Shown piece by piece: positions 1 to 6,631 of a DNA stretch of 21,284 nt. The notes beneath the pieces were generated by a model. It ran no database searches. It had not been told where the DNA came from and saw only the letters and a list, made by a program, of their open reading frames with translations. Origin of the DNA: Bacillota bacterium (GTDB lineage Bacteria > Bacillota > Dethiobacteria > Dethiobacterales > Dethiobacteraceae). The translations under genes and the position numbers were made by a program. The stretch's first letter is position 1, and every line of letters begins with the position of its first letter. The stretch spans positions 1 to 21,284 of the forward strand of contig DUUE01000005.1 in the NCBI GenBank assembly GCA_012841735.1, in the 5' to 3' direction.

Positions 1-951
1 AACGGACAGGATACTGACAATGCCGGCACCCCTTTGCCCGCCGGGCGGAGCAGCCAGGCGGCAGAAAAAGAGACAGGCACCGGGGAGACTGCTGCAGCCG
101 GTGAGGAAACTGCAGCGAATGAGCAAACACAGAAAGAGCAAGCTGCTGTGACCGGTGATGATGCTTCTGCCGTGGAACAAACACAAAAAGAGCGGCCTGC
201 GCCGCCAAAGGCCGCCCCGGTTGAGCAGAAAACTGAAGAAAAGCCGCCGGCAGACCCGGTACAGAAAGCAACTGATACTGCTGCGGCTCATAAAACGCAG
301 CCTGCGGCAAAAACGGATGTCAGGCCAGCAGGAAAGCAGCCGGCTGCGGACAGCGGCGGCGGCAATGTTACTTACATTACATATAAAGTGCAACGTGGCG
401 ATACTTTCTGGCTTATTGCCCAAAAGTTCGGTCTTCCCATGACAGAGCTGCTCGCAGCCAACAAGATGACTGAAAACACAATATTGTATGAGGGCATGGT
501 CTTAACCATACCACAACACCAGGTACCGGAAAAAACCACACCGGGTCCCCAATACGGTGAATTGCTTGACTGGTGGACAGAGGCGCAGTATCTGTGGCCA
601 ATCGGAACCAATGCCCGGGTAACGGATCTGGCGACAGGCAAAACTTTTACCGTCAAAAGATCTTACGGAGCGTTTCATGCCGATGTGGAACCGCTGACGG
701 CGGCCGACAGCGCAACCATGAAAGCAATCTGGGGCGGCTGGAGCTGGGCAACCAGGCCTGTCGTTGTGGAAGTCAACGGGAGGCGGATTGCAGCATCATC
801 CCACGCCATGCCCCACAGTATCCAGACCATTACCGACAATGGCTTTGACGGCCACTTTTGTATCCATTTTCTCAACAGTACCCGCCACAGCGACAACCAG
901 ATGCAGCCCGACCACCAGGAAAATGTCCGCCGGGCGGCAGGCCTCATGTAA
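1..951 (+). CDS. LysM-domain cell-wall protein, 5' end outside window
   Basis: The frame is open from base 1, so the gene begins upstream; 316 residues are visible. Residues 1 to about 125 are a low-complexity Ala/Glu/Gln/Lys/Pro/Thr linker with a repeated QTQKE unit, typical of a wall-spanning spacer. Residues 128-171 form one LysM domain (starts YKVQRGDTFW, ends LTIP), which binds N-acetylglucosamine-containing glycan. The C-terminal part, from about 185, contains VTDLATGKTFTVKR, HADVEPL and a His/Cys cluster GHFCIHF...H (H285, C287, H289, H296). I remember this C-terminal module as recurrent in Bacillota extracytoplasmic proteins beside LysM or SLH-type anchors, but I know of no proven activity. 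A signal peptide would lie outside the window. The gene is convergent with the next one. LysM assignment is firm; the enzymatic role is unknown. Confidence 0.85.
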   Translation, partial: NGQDTDNAGTPLPAGRSSQAAEKETGTGETAAAGEETAANEQTQKEQAAVTGDDASAVEQTQKERPAPPKAAPVEQKTEEKPPADPVQKATDTAAAHKTQPAAKTDVRPAGKQPAADSGGGNVTYITYKVQRGDTFWLIAQKFGLPMTELLAANKMTENTILYEGMVLTIPQHQVPEKTTPGPQYGELLDWWTEAQYLWPIGTNARVTDLATGKTFTVKRSYGAFHADVEPLTAADSATMKAIWGGWSWATRPVVVEVNGRRIAASSHAMPHSIQTITDNGFDGHFCIHFLNSTRHSDNQMQPDHQENVRRAAGLM

Positions 952-982
952 TTTTTCCGCACAAAACCTTTAATGCATACGA

Positions 983-1019
983 AAAGCCGGATACACTGTG
1001 CACAGTGTCTTCCGGCTTT
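983..1019. terminator. Long palindromic hairpin between convergent genes
   Basis: The arms AAAGCCGGA (983-991) and TCCGGCTTT (1011-1019) enclose a perfect 16-base palindrome (993-1008), so the whole element can fold into one long stem. It lies between the plus-strand LysM gene (ends 951) and the minus-strand small gene (ends 1066). The position and symmetry suit a bidirectional terminator. The T-tracts are short on both sides (a T-rich stretch at 1031-1041 on plus, CTTTT on minus), so termination strength is uncertain. Confidence 0.6.
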
Positions 1020-1065
1020 ACTCTCTGTCATTGTTGTTTTTCTGGCAATGGATACAGGACGGCTT

Positions 1066-1413
1066 TTACTGCTGCCAGGTAATTTTGTATTTTTCCTGAA
1101 CATAATTGATGGGTTCCCGGGCAAAGTCGCCGGCCGCACCCAGATCGAATTTAAAAATCATTCCCTGGCTGGAACCGCAGCTTACCGTTTTTAGACGGGA
1201 ACGACCCGGTCCCATCCCGGCGATAATTATCATCAGGGAGACCTGGTTGCCAACACGCCAGAAGTATTGTTCATACATCAACACGGTCACATAATGGTTT
1301 TCACCGGAAAATGTATCTTCGCTGATTTTTTCCACATGGCCCATTCTTTGTCTGAGATAAGCATGAAGCTCGGAGGCCCCGGCTTCCACGACGCAGGTAA
1401 ATGATTGTGCCAC
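1066..1413 (-). CDS. Small DUF6054-like protein
   Basis: An uncharacterised protein of about 115 residues. The core has a strand-rich middle (YVTVLMYEQYFWRVGNQVSL) and a CGSSQGMIFKFD motif followed by an acidic/Phe segment. This resembles the GGSQ...FFK pattern I associate with DUF6054 proteins of Bacillota; the match is from memory. There is no signal peptide, membrane segment or recognisable catalytic motif, so it is probably cytoplasmic. GTG at 1413 is chosen because GGGAG lies 8 bases upstream. The in-frame GTG 1422 and ATG 1419 are nearly on top of that Shine-Dalgarno but cannot be excluded (118 or 117 residues). It has its own promoter just upstream and looks monocistronic. Family assignment is moderate; function is unknown. 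Confidence 0.7.
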   Translation of the reverse strand: MAQSFTCVVEAGASELHAYLRQRMGHVEKISEDTFSGENHYVTVLMYEQYFWRVGNQVSLMIIIAGMGPGRSRLKTVSCGSSQGMIFKFDLGAAGDFAREPINYVQEKYKITWQQ

Positions 1414-1455
1414 CGCCATCACTCCCGGATTTGCTTTGCGTTGCCGTCAGCTACC

Positions 1456-1484
1456 AGTATAGCGTAAATTTTACCACCCGGCAA
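1456..1484 (-). promoter_or_regulatory. Sigma-A-type promoter for the DUF6054-like gene
   Basis: On the minus strand a -35 TTGCCG (1479-1484) is followed by exactly 17 bases and a -10 TATACT (1456-1461). It lies about 40 bases upstream of the gene start. The match is 4/6 and 5/6 to consensus with ideal spacing. Confidence 0.65.
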
Positions 1485-1551
1485 GCGGGCGAAAAGCACA
1501 ACGGATAAAAAAATGGCGGCTGCCCTGCTGTTTTTGCACTGGCGGCAAACA

Positions 1552-2529
1552 TCAGGGGCCATACCTGGGCACCTGGTGCAGCCAGCCTTTCAGCTTGCCG
1601 TAGAGAATAAACTCGTGAATTTTCTCCACTTCCCGCTTTAGCAGATCCATGACCAAGCTGCGCAGGCGGTGATTGTAAGACAGTTTTTTGTAGGTACGCA
1701 CATGCAGCGCCCCTGCCCCCTGCATGCCCATGAGCGTCATGCGATAAACATGAGAGTCTTCCCAGAGGTCTTTATTGTTCAAAGAAATGGTAATATCGGA
1801 GGGACGTTTCGGCAATGCCAGCCCGAAGTAAGCAAGCTCTTTTTCCAGCAGTTTTATCTGCTCTTTTAAAAGCTTGATCCCTGCGGTAAAAATCACTTTA
1901 AGGTCGGCATCATTGATAATGCCGAGCAATACCTCCGTATTGTGCAGCGTATCATAGCGATATGTCAGCATATCCCACAGGCACCCCGCTTCTCCGCAGT
2001 GAATTCTCTCATTTGTGCCGACGGGAGTATGCCGGTACACCGGAGGAACACCGATCCAGCCGCGCAGGGCTACATGCTTCATCAATCCATCCGTGCTTTT
2101 CATCGTCCGGAACAGCATATCTATAATTAATTGGCGCAAACTGTCATTTGTGACGGTGGCATAAACTGAAATCAGCAGGTTCTCCACATGCTCCTGCTGG
2201 TAAAGCAGCATCTCCATGGCAATAGCTTCATCGGACATCAACTCCTTGTCCGAGTGTTCGGCAACGGCAGCCCTGTTTTTGTTGGGTGAAATGATATTGT
2301 ATTTCTTCATCTGTTTCTGCAGGATGGCTATATTGTGTTCAATTTCCTGCTCCATCTTTTTCATGAGATATTTTAAATCCAGGTCTTTTACGAATGATTT
2401 GCAGAGCAGCAATCTGTCCAAAGTCATGTATTTTGAATTCAGTATGTCCCAGAGGACAAATGCTTCACGTATGTCAACATACTGTGACTTCAATTCAGGC
2501 TTTTTTTGCAGAAGCGTACCGATTTCCAT
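1552..2529 (-). CDS. DUF3231-family protein with two tandem helical repeats
   Basis: 325 residues, almost entirely helical, no signal peptide or membrane segment. Two homologous halves are visible: residues about 22-167 and 181-323. Each opens with an LWD-x-L-x3-Y-x-TL helix, has an inner helix containing DLK, a Lys/Glu-rich coiled segment ending in a Y-x-(I/L) turn, and a last helix ending in GW followed by P and Y (RGWIGVPPVY; KGWLHQVPRY). This duplication and length fit DUF3231, a ferritin-like family of endospore formers with suspected spore-coat or stress roles; I know of no proven function. The start is moved 18 bases inside the longest frame: AAGGAGGG (2535-2542) sits inside that extension, 5 bases before the ATG at 2529. 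No clear sigma-A promoter is visible upstream, which would fit sporulation-specific expression but does not prove it. Only a T7 run without a convincing stem follows the stop codon. Confidence 0.8.
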   Translation of the reverse strand: MEIGTLLQKKPELKSQYVDIREAFVLWDILNSKYMTLDRLLLCKSFVKDLDLKYLMKKMEQEIEHNIAILQKQMKKYNIISPNKNRAAVAEHSDKELMSDEAIAMEMLLYQQEHVENLLISVYATVTNDSLRQLIIDMLFRTMKSTDGLMKHVALRGWIGVPPVYRHTPVGTNERIHCGEAGCLWDMLTYRYDTLHNTEVLLGIINDADLKVIFTAGIKLLKEQIKLLEKELAYFGLALPKRPSDITISLNNKDLWEDSHVYRMTLMGMQGAGALHVRTYKKLSYNHRLRSLVMDLLKREVEKIHEFILYGKLKGWLHQVPRYGP

Positions 2530-2630
2530 AGAAACCCTCCTTTCCATCTTTCCAGTTTTAGCTTGTGCAAGACCCGGCCGCTAAATACACCGAAAGCAGC
2601 TTCTGTTTTTTACGGCCTGTTAAACCAAAA

Positions 2631-2667
2631 GCAAAGCCCTTTCCCGTTTTTGGGGAAAGGGCTTTGC
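2631..2667 (-). terminator. Intrinsic terminator of the MoaF-like gene pair
   Basis: A perfect 15-bp stem (2631-2645 with 2653-2667) with a 7-base loop. On the minus strand it is followed by TTTTGGTTT. It lies 16 bases beyond the stop codon of the second MoaF-like gene. Confidence 0.85.
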
Positions 2668-2683
2668 ATCCGCAGGTACTTCT

Positions 2684-3454
2684 TTATTCTTCAGCGTCAA
2701 GGTAAATAAAGGTGCCATCGGGCCTTTTGACAATATTATCATCTTCAAAGAATCTGGCATAGCCGGAAACCATGATGGGAATCATGCCGCCGCCCATGAC
2801 ACAGCCGACTGCCAGCAAATGGTCATAATCCTGCAGCATGATGACCCGTTCTGTCAGAATCGGCGCGCAAGTGTGATAGGGAACCCAGCCTTTTATATCC
2901 ACAAGATAAAGCGGGCCTTTTATTTTTGTTGCTTTACATGGATGGTCGTTTGTGGCTGCTCTCAGGGGCGACCAGCTTACACGACAGATACCTTCTTTAA
3001 TGAATTCCTGCGCCACGTAACGATCGCAGCCAAGGACCCAGGCTACGGACGTACCCACCATTTCATCGCCCGCATCCTTATGTTCTCCCCCGCCGGGGCG
3101 CCAGTCATACTCTCCCGAGCCTTCGATCCTGCCATAAAAATACTTGTCTTTCTGAATGAGGGTAATGAGGCCCTGCTCCAGATCGACCACGGCCACATCA
3201 AAGCCGAGCCGGACAAAATAGGTGGCGGCTTCCAGCTTTAAAGCCTCAAATTCACGGCCTCTGCCGTCAAGCTCCATGTAACCTTTCCGGATGAAATGCA
3301 GGTGATGCTTCCCGGTGCCGTCGCTGATGGTAAATTGCCTGCCTACAAGCTCATAATTGAGGGGGAAGCGATATTGGCTGATTCCCAAATGATCCCCCGT
3401 ATTGCTCAGGTTTTTAATGTAGACGCCGCCTTCATCATAGATATGATTAAACAT
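2684..3454 (-). CDS. MoaF-family protein, second tandem copy
   Basis: 256 residues, cytoplasmic by sequence, rich in beta strands. It reads as the two-domain MoaF architecture: an N-terminal lipocalin-like half (ELVGRQF at 35-41, TYFV at 78-81, DLEQGLIT at 91-98, YFYGRIEG at 105-112) and a C-terminal half (MVGTSVAW at 132-139, KIKGPLYLV at 177-185, MLQDYDHLLAVG at 206-217). The same landmarks occur in order in the upstream neighbour, so they are diverged paralogues. The family is often labelled molybdenum-cofactor biosynthesis protein F, but MoaF was named from an enterobacterial monoamine-regulon operon and I know of no demonstrated cofactor role; no moa or mog gene is nearby. A good Shine-Dalgarno (GGAAAGGAG) lies 8 bases before the ATG. 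It is probably cotranscribed with the upstream copy (36-base gap) and ends at the 2631-2667 terminator. Function unknown. Confidence 0.75.
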   Translation of the reverse strand: MFNHIYDEGGVYIKNLSNTGDHLGISQYRFPLNYELVGRQFTISDGTGKHHLHFIRKGYMELDGRGREFEALKLEAATYFVRLGFDVAVVDLEQGLITLIQKDKYFYGRIEGSGEYDWRPGGGEHKDAGDEMVGTSVAWVLGCDRYVAQEFIKEGICRVSWSPLRAATNDHPCKATKIKGPLYLVDIKGWVPYHTCAPILTERVIMLQDYDHLLAVGCVMGGGMIPIMVSGYARFFEDDNIVKRPDGTFIYLDAEE

Positions 3455-3490
3455 GCTTTTACTCCTTTCCGGTTTTTTTTGCCGCCGGCA

Positions 3491-4366
3491 CTAAACGGTA
3501 TAGGGGTTTGCAGCGTTCTCGAAATTATCGGGGAATTTCACAGGGTTGCCAAACGCACCGAACCTGATATGGCAAGGTACGAGCTGATTTGTCGTGCGGC
3601 TAAGCACAGTACCGAAAGTCCGTCCCACATGGTACATACGCTCATAATTCTGCAGAAAGATCATGTTGTTGGAGCGGAAAGGCGGATTGGTTTCGTGCAA
3701 AACACGTTCCATCAGTTCTTCCGTCAAACAGAAAAGATACAATTTATCTTTGATTTTAATATAACGTGCCAACTCGTCCGGACCGGGCAGGAAATTAAAC
3801 ATGTTGCTTTCGTCCCTGACCTTGACGATTTCCGATCCTTTGGTAGTCAGACGGTAGTAATCGGAAGAAAAATACATATGGCGTGTAATTGTCATGGTAC
3901 TCCAGTGCCACTCCACCCTTGTCCCCAGCAAGTCCGTTGTAAAGCAGTGCCGTTTAAAAGGCAGCTCCATTCCTTCCATTTCAATGGCACCAAAAGTGTA
4001 GTCGCTTTTAATCAGGTAAGGCAATTTCGGATTGTCGCCGATTGTACAGATAACCCTTGTGACCAGTCTTTGCTCCAGGTCAATGCAAAAGAGATGATTG
4101 ACCCGGTTGGGTGTGTTTTTATACTCCTCAAGTTCATAATCCACCAGGTAGGTTGTATCGTCGCCCTTCATGCACTGATATCTGGCTTTCCCCTGTTTTT
4201 CACCGGCCCAGTTCCACTCCAGCGTATCCTTGCCTGTAAAATTAAGGTAATAATCATAGCCGTCGTCCATCACAAAATGAAACGACTCCCCTGCAAGTTC
4301 AGAACAATGGGGCTGCGTGAATTGGTCAATTGCATATTCGCGCCGGGGATAGTTTTTCAGATTCAT
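3491..4366 (-). CDS. MoaF-family protein, first tandem copy
   Basis: 291 residues, without signal peptide or membrane segments. The N-terminal half has ELAGESFHF (23-31), TTYLVDY (71-77), IDLEQRLVT (95-103) and YTFGAIEMEG (123-132). The C-terminal half has LLGTRVEWHW (146-155), KIKDKLYLF (204-212), FLQNYERMYHVG (237-248) and a final IRFGAFG segment. Order and spacing match the MoaF N- and C-terminal domains and the neighbour downstream. Compared with that copy it has an extra stretch between the domains (about residues 172-200) and a longer charged loop near 80-90. The start is ATG 4366; AAGGAG lies 10 bases upstream, and an ATG inside that spacer is out of frame. The 98-base AT-rich region upstream probably holds the promoter, but I cannot place convincing -35/-10 boxes. 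Ligand and reaction unknown. Confidence 0.75.
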   Translation of the reverse strand: MNLKNYPRREYAIDQFTQPHCSELAGESFHFVMDDGYDYYLNFTGKDTLEWNWAGEKQGKARYQCMKGDDTTYLVDYELEEYKNTPNRVNHLFCIDLEQRLVTRVICTIGDNPKLPYLIKSDYTFGAIEMEGMELPFKRHCFTTDLLGTRVEWHWSTMTITRHMYFSSDYYRLTTKGSEIVKVRDESNMFNFLPGPDELARYIKIKDKLYLFCLTEELMERVLHETNPPFRSNNMIFLQNYERMYHVGRTFGTVLSRTTNQLVPCHIRFGAFGNPVKFPDNFENAANPYTV

Positions 4367-4469
4367 TCTTTGTCATCTCCTTTCTTTAATTTTTTAAATG
4401 TTCTTGCAAATTATTGCTAAATCCTTTTTTGTCCGGTAGGAAAAATCTTTATGGCCTGTGCAAAAGCAA

Positions 4470-4503
4470 AACCCCTTTCTTTGCCTGTGTGAAGAAAGGG
4501 GTT
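4470..4503 (-). terminator. Intrinsic terminator closing the ispG operon
   Basis: A perfect 12-bp stem (4470-4481 with 4492-4503) with a 10-base loop, followed on the minus strand by TTTTGCTTTTG. It lies 4 bases beyond the ispG stop codon. It separates the housekeeping operon from the MoaF pair. Confidence 0.85.
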
Positions 4504-4507
4504 CTGT

Positions 4508-5584
4508 TCAATCCTGCCCGGCTTTCCGGCTGCCGGCCAGTTCTTCCGCCATGCGGACGAATTCAGCCACCAGCTTTTCCTGCGGCACTTTTTTTACCAC
4601 CTTGCCACGGCGGAAAATGAGGCCTTCGCCTTTCCCCCCGGCAACACCCAGGTCGGCTTCCCTGGCTTCGCCCGGTCCGTTGACGGCACAGCCCATCACC
4701 GCCAGTGTGAGCGGTTCTCCTATGCCGGCAAGCTTGGCTGCTATTTCCCCGGTCAGCTGCTGCAGGTCAATCCGGCAGCGCCCGCAGGTGGGACAGGAAA
4801 TGATGCGCGGCCCGAAACGACGGACACCGGCAGCCGTCAGGATTTCCCTGGCCACACGGATTTCTTCCACCGGGTCTGCAGTCAGCGATACCCGCAGGGT
4901 GTCGCCCAGCCCGTCCAAAAGCAGCGCGCCGATACCAACTGCAGAATGGATGGTACCGCTGAAAACCGGCCCGGCTTCAGTAATACCAAGATGCTGTGGA
5001 TAGGGAACAGTCTCCGCCAGCAGACGGTGAGCAGCCACGGTCAGGGGGACGCTGGATGCCTTCAGCGAAATAACCAGCTTGTTATAATGGAGGCGCTCCA
5101 CCAGGCGGATATGGCTGACGGCTGATTCCACCAGAGCCTGTGGAGACACGCCGTATCTCTCCAGCAGTTGTTTTTCCAGGGAACCTGCATTAACCCCGAT
5201 CCGCAGCGGCACCTCTTTTTGTGCCGCTTTTTCCACTACTTTGGCCAGCCTTTCCCGGCCGCCGATATTTCCCGGGTTGATCCTGAGCTTGGCAACCCCC
5301 GCATCCAGTGCGGCCAGTGCCAGGCGGTAATCAAAGTGTATGTCCGCCACCACCGGCAGGGGTGAGGCGGCAACAATGTCCGGCAGAGCCGCCGCAGCCG
5401 CCCCGTCGGGAACAGCCACCCTGACCAGCTCGCAGCCGGCCGCGGCCAGTTCCCGGATTTGCTGCAATGTGGCGGCAACATCCGTTGTCTTTGTAGTGGT
5501 CATGGACTGGATGACGACAGGCGCACCGCCGCCAATTGCCAGTGTGCCCACCCGGACGGCCTTTGTCTCATTTCTGGTAATCAT
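4508..5584 (-). CDS. ispG: 4-hydroxy-3-methylbut-2-enyl diphosphate synthase (IspG/GcpE)
   Basis: IspG reductively opens 2-C-methyl-D-erythritol 2,4-cyclodiphosphate to HMBPP, the penultimate step of the MEP isoprenoid pathway, using a [4Fe-4S] cluster. The 358-residue protein has the TIM-barrel start (VQSMTTTKT near 25-34, usually VIQSMT), RINPGNIGG (101-109), and the cluster ligands C264, C267 (SCPTCGRC) and C299 (MGCAVNGPGEA) with the conserved E306. Length is that of the short bacterial form, without the extra plant domain. The start at 5584 has AGGAGA about 9 bases upstream. It is the last gene of the operon and works in the same pathway as dxr two genes upstream; their product feeds UppS. 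In many relatives proS and polC follow here; they do not in this window. Confidence 0.97.
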   Translation of the reverse strand: MITRNETKAVRVGTLAIGGGAPVVIQSMTTTKTTDVAATLQQIRELAAAGCELVRVAVPDGAAAAALPDIVAASPLPVVADIHFDYRLALAALDAGVAKLRINPGNIGGRERLAKVVEKAAQKEVPLRIGVNAGSLEKQLLERYGVSPQALVESAVSHIRLVERLHYNKLVISLKASSVPLTVAAHRLLAETVPYPQHLGITEAGPVFSGTIHSAVGIGALLLDGLGDTLRVSLTADPVEEIRVAREILTAAGVRRFGPRIISCPTCGRCRIDLQQLTGEIAAKLAGIGEPLTLAVMGCAVNGPGEAREADLGVAGGKGEGLIFRRGKVVKKVPQEKLVAEFVRMAEELAGSRKAGQD

Positions 5585-5596
5585 GGCAGGGTTCTC

Positions 5597-6622
5597 CTAA
5601 AAAAAGATATCAAGGCGCATCAGGTCGCGGTAAGCAATGACAATCATGAGCAAAATCAGGATGGTAAAACCGATGAAATGGACAAAAGATTCCTTTTGCG
5701 GGTCAATAGGTTTGCCGCGCACACCTTCTATCAGTAAGAACAGCAGGCGACTGCCGTCCAATGCGGGAATGGGAAGTAAATTGAGAAAACCAAGATTGAG
5801 ACTGATAATGGCGGCCAGCTGGATCAGGTTCATAATGCCTGTCTTGGCCACTTCCCCCACAATCTGGATGATGCCTACAGGCCCCACCAGATCGGGGGCA
5901 ACACGGCCGGTTACCATCTGGACAAGACTGACGGCAATGTAGCGCAGCAGCCAGAATGTATGCTCAAAGCCCAGCCGCGCGGCACCAAGAAAACTGTAAA
6001 GCTTTGTCTCTGCCTGGATGCCGATCAGCCCGTTACCGCTTTGCGGATCGCGCACCGGTGTTACTTTTATCCTGTGAGTGTCGTTTCCGCGGACAAAAAC
6101 TATTTCAATTTCCTCCTGCGGGTGCGCATGAATGACGGCAACCACTTCCGGCCAGCTGTTCACTTCTTCACCCGCAATGGAGAGAATGCGGTCGCCGCTC
6201 TGCAGTCCGGCTTTTTCAGCCACTCCTTCCGGCAGCATTTTCCCGATAGCGGTGGAATCATAAGCGGGCACACCGAGAAAAGCGAAATACAGCAGGGAAA
6301 AAAGCAGGACGGAAAGCAGAATATTCATCAGCGGTCCACAGGCAATGACGGCAAAACGCTTCCAGACGGGCTGCTTCTGAAAACTGCCTTCCTCGTCGCT
6401 TTCACCCGGATCTTCACCTGTCAGCCGGACAAACCCGCCCAGCGGGAAAATACGCAGGGAATAAATTGTCTCCCCTTTTTCCCAGGTGAAAATACGCGGG
6501 CCGAAACCGATGGCGAACTCTATAACACCGATTCCTGCCTTTTTCGCCACTGCATAATGGCCCAGTTCGTGAAAAAAAACAAGCAAACCGAAAATAATAA
6601 CAGAAGCGACAATGGTCAGCAT
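5597..6622 (-). CDS. rseP: Site-2-type intramembrane zinc metalloprotease (RseP/RasP)
   Basis: This membrane protease cleaves transmembrane segments of anti-sigma factors, remnant signal peptides and similar substrates (RasP/YluC in Bacillus). In 341 residues the first membrane helix carries the zinc motif HELGH (18-22). A membrane span at about 99-118 precedes one PDZ domain (about 122-190), and the third zinc ligand is in NLLPIPALDG (282-291). The last span runs to the C terminus near 332. One PDZ and this length are usual for Bacillota. A GAGG Shine-Dalgarno lies 8 bases before the ATG. It sits between dxr (9-base gap) and ispG (12-base gap), so translation is probably coupled within the operon. 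Its natural substrate here cannot be read from the neighbourhood. Confidence 0.96.
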   Translation of the reverse strand: MLTIVASVIIFGLLVFFHELGHYAVAKKAGIGVIEFAIGFGPRIFTWEKGETIYSLRIFPLGGFVRLTGEDPGESDEEGSFQKQPVWKRFAVIACGPLMNILLSVLLFSLLYFAFLGVPAYDSTAIGKMLPEGVAEKAGLQSGDRILSIAGEEVNSWPEVVAVIHAHPQEEIEIVFVRGNDTHRIKVTPVRDPQSGNGLIGIQAETKLYSFLGAARLGFEHTFWLLRYIAVSLVQMVTGRVAPDLVGPVGIIQIVGEVAKTGIMNLIQLAAIISLNLGFLNLLPIPALDGSRLLFLLIEGVRGKPIDPQKESFVHFIGFTILILLMIVIAYRDLMRLDIFF

Positions 6623-6631
6623 GGATTAACC

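Noticed and set aside
1500..1551. Possible terminator after the DUF3231 gene
   Set aside because: There is a T7 run on the minus strand, but the GC-rich GCCGCC elements before it are direct, not inverted, repeats, so no stable stem forms.
4388..4402. CodY-box-like AATTTTTTAAATGTT upstream of the MoaF pair (11 of 15 matches)
   Set aside because: The stretch is very AT-rich, so such a match is expected by chance; the second half of the box is poor.
3296..4420. A 374-codon open frame on the plus strand opposite the MoaF pair
   Set aside because: The minus-strand genes have good Shine-Dalgarno sites, terminators and mutual homology; the plus-strand frame has none of these.
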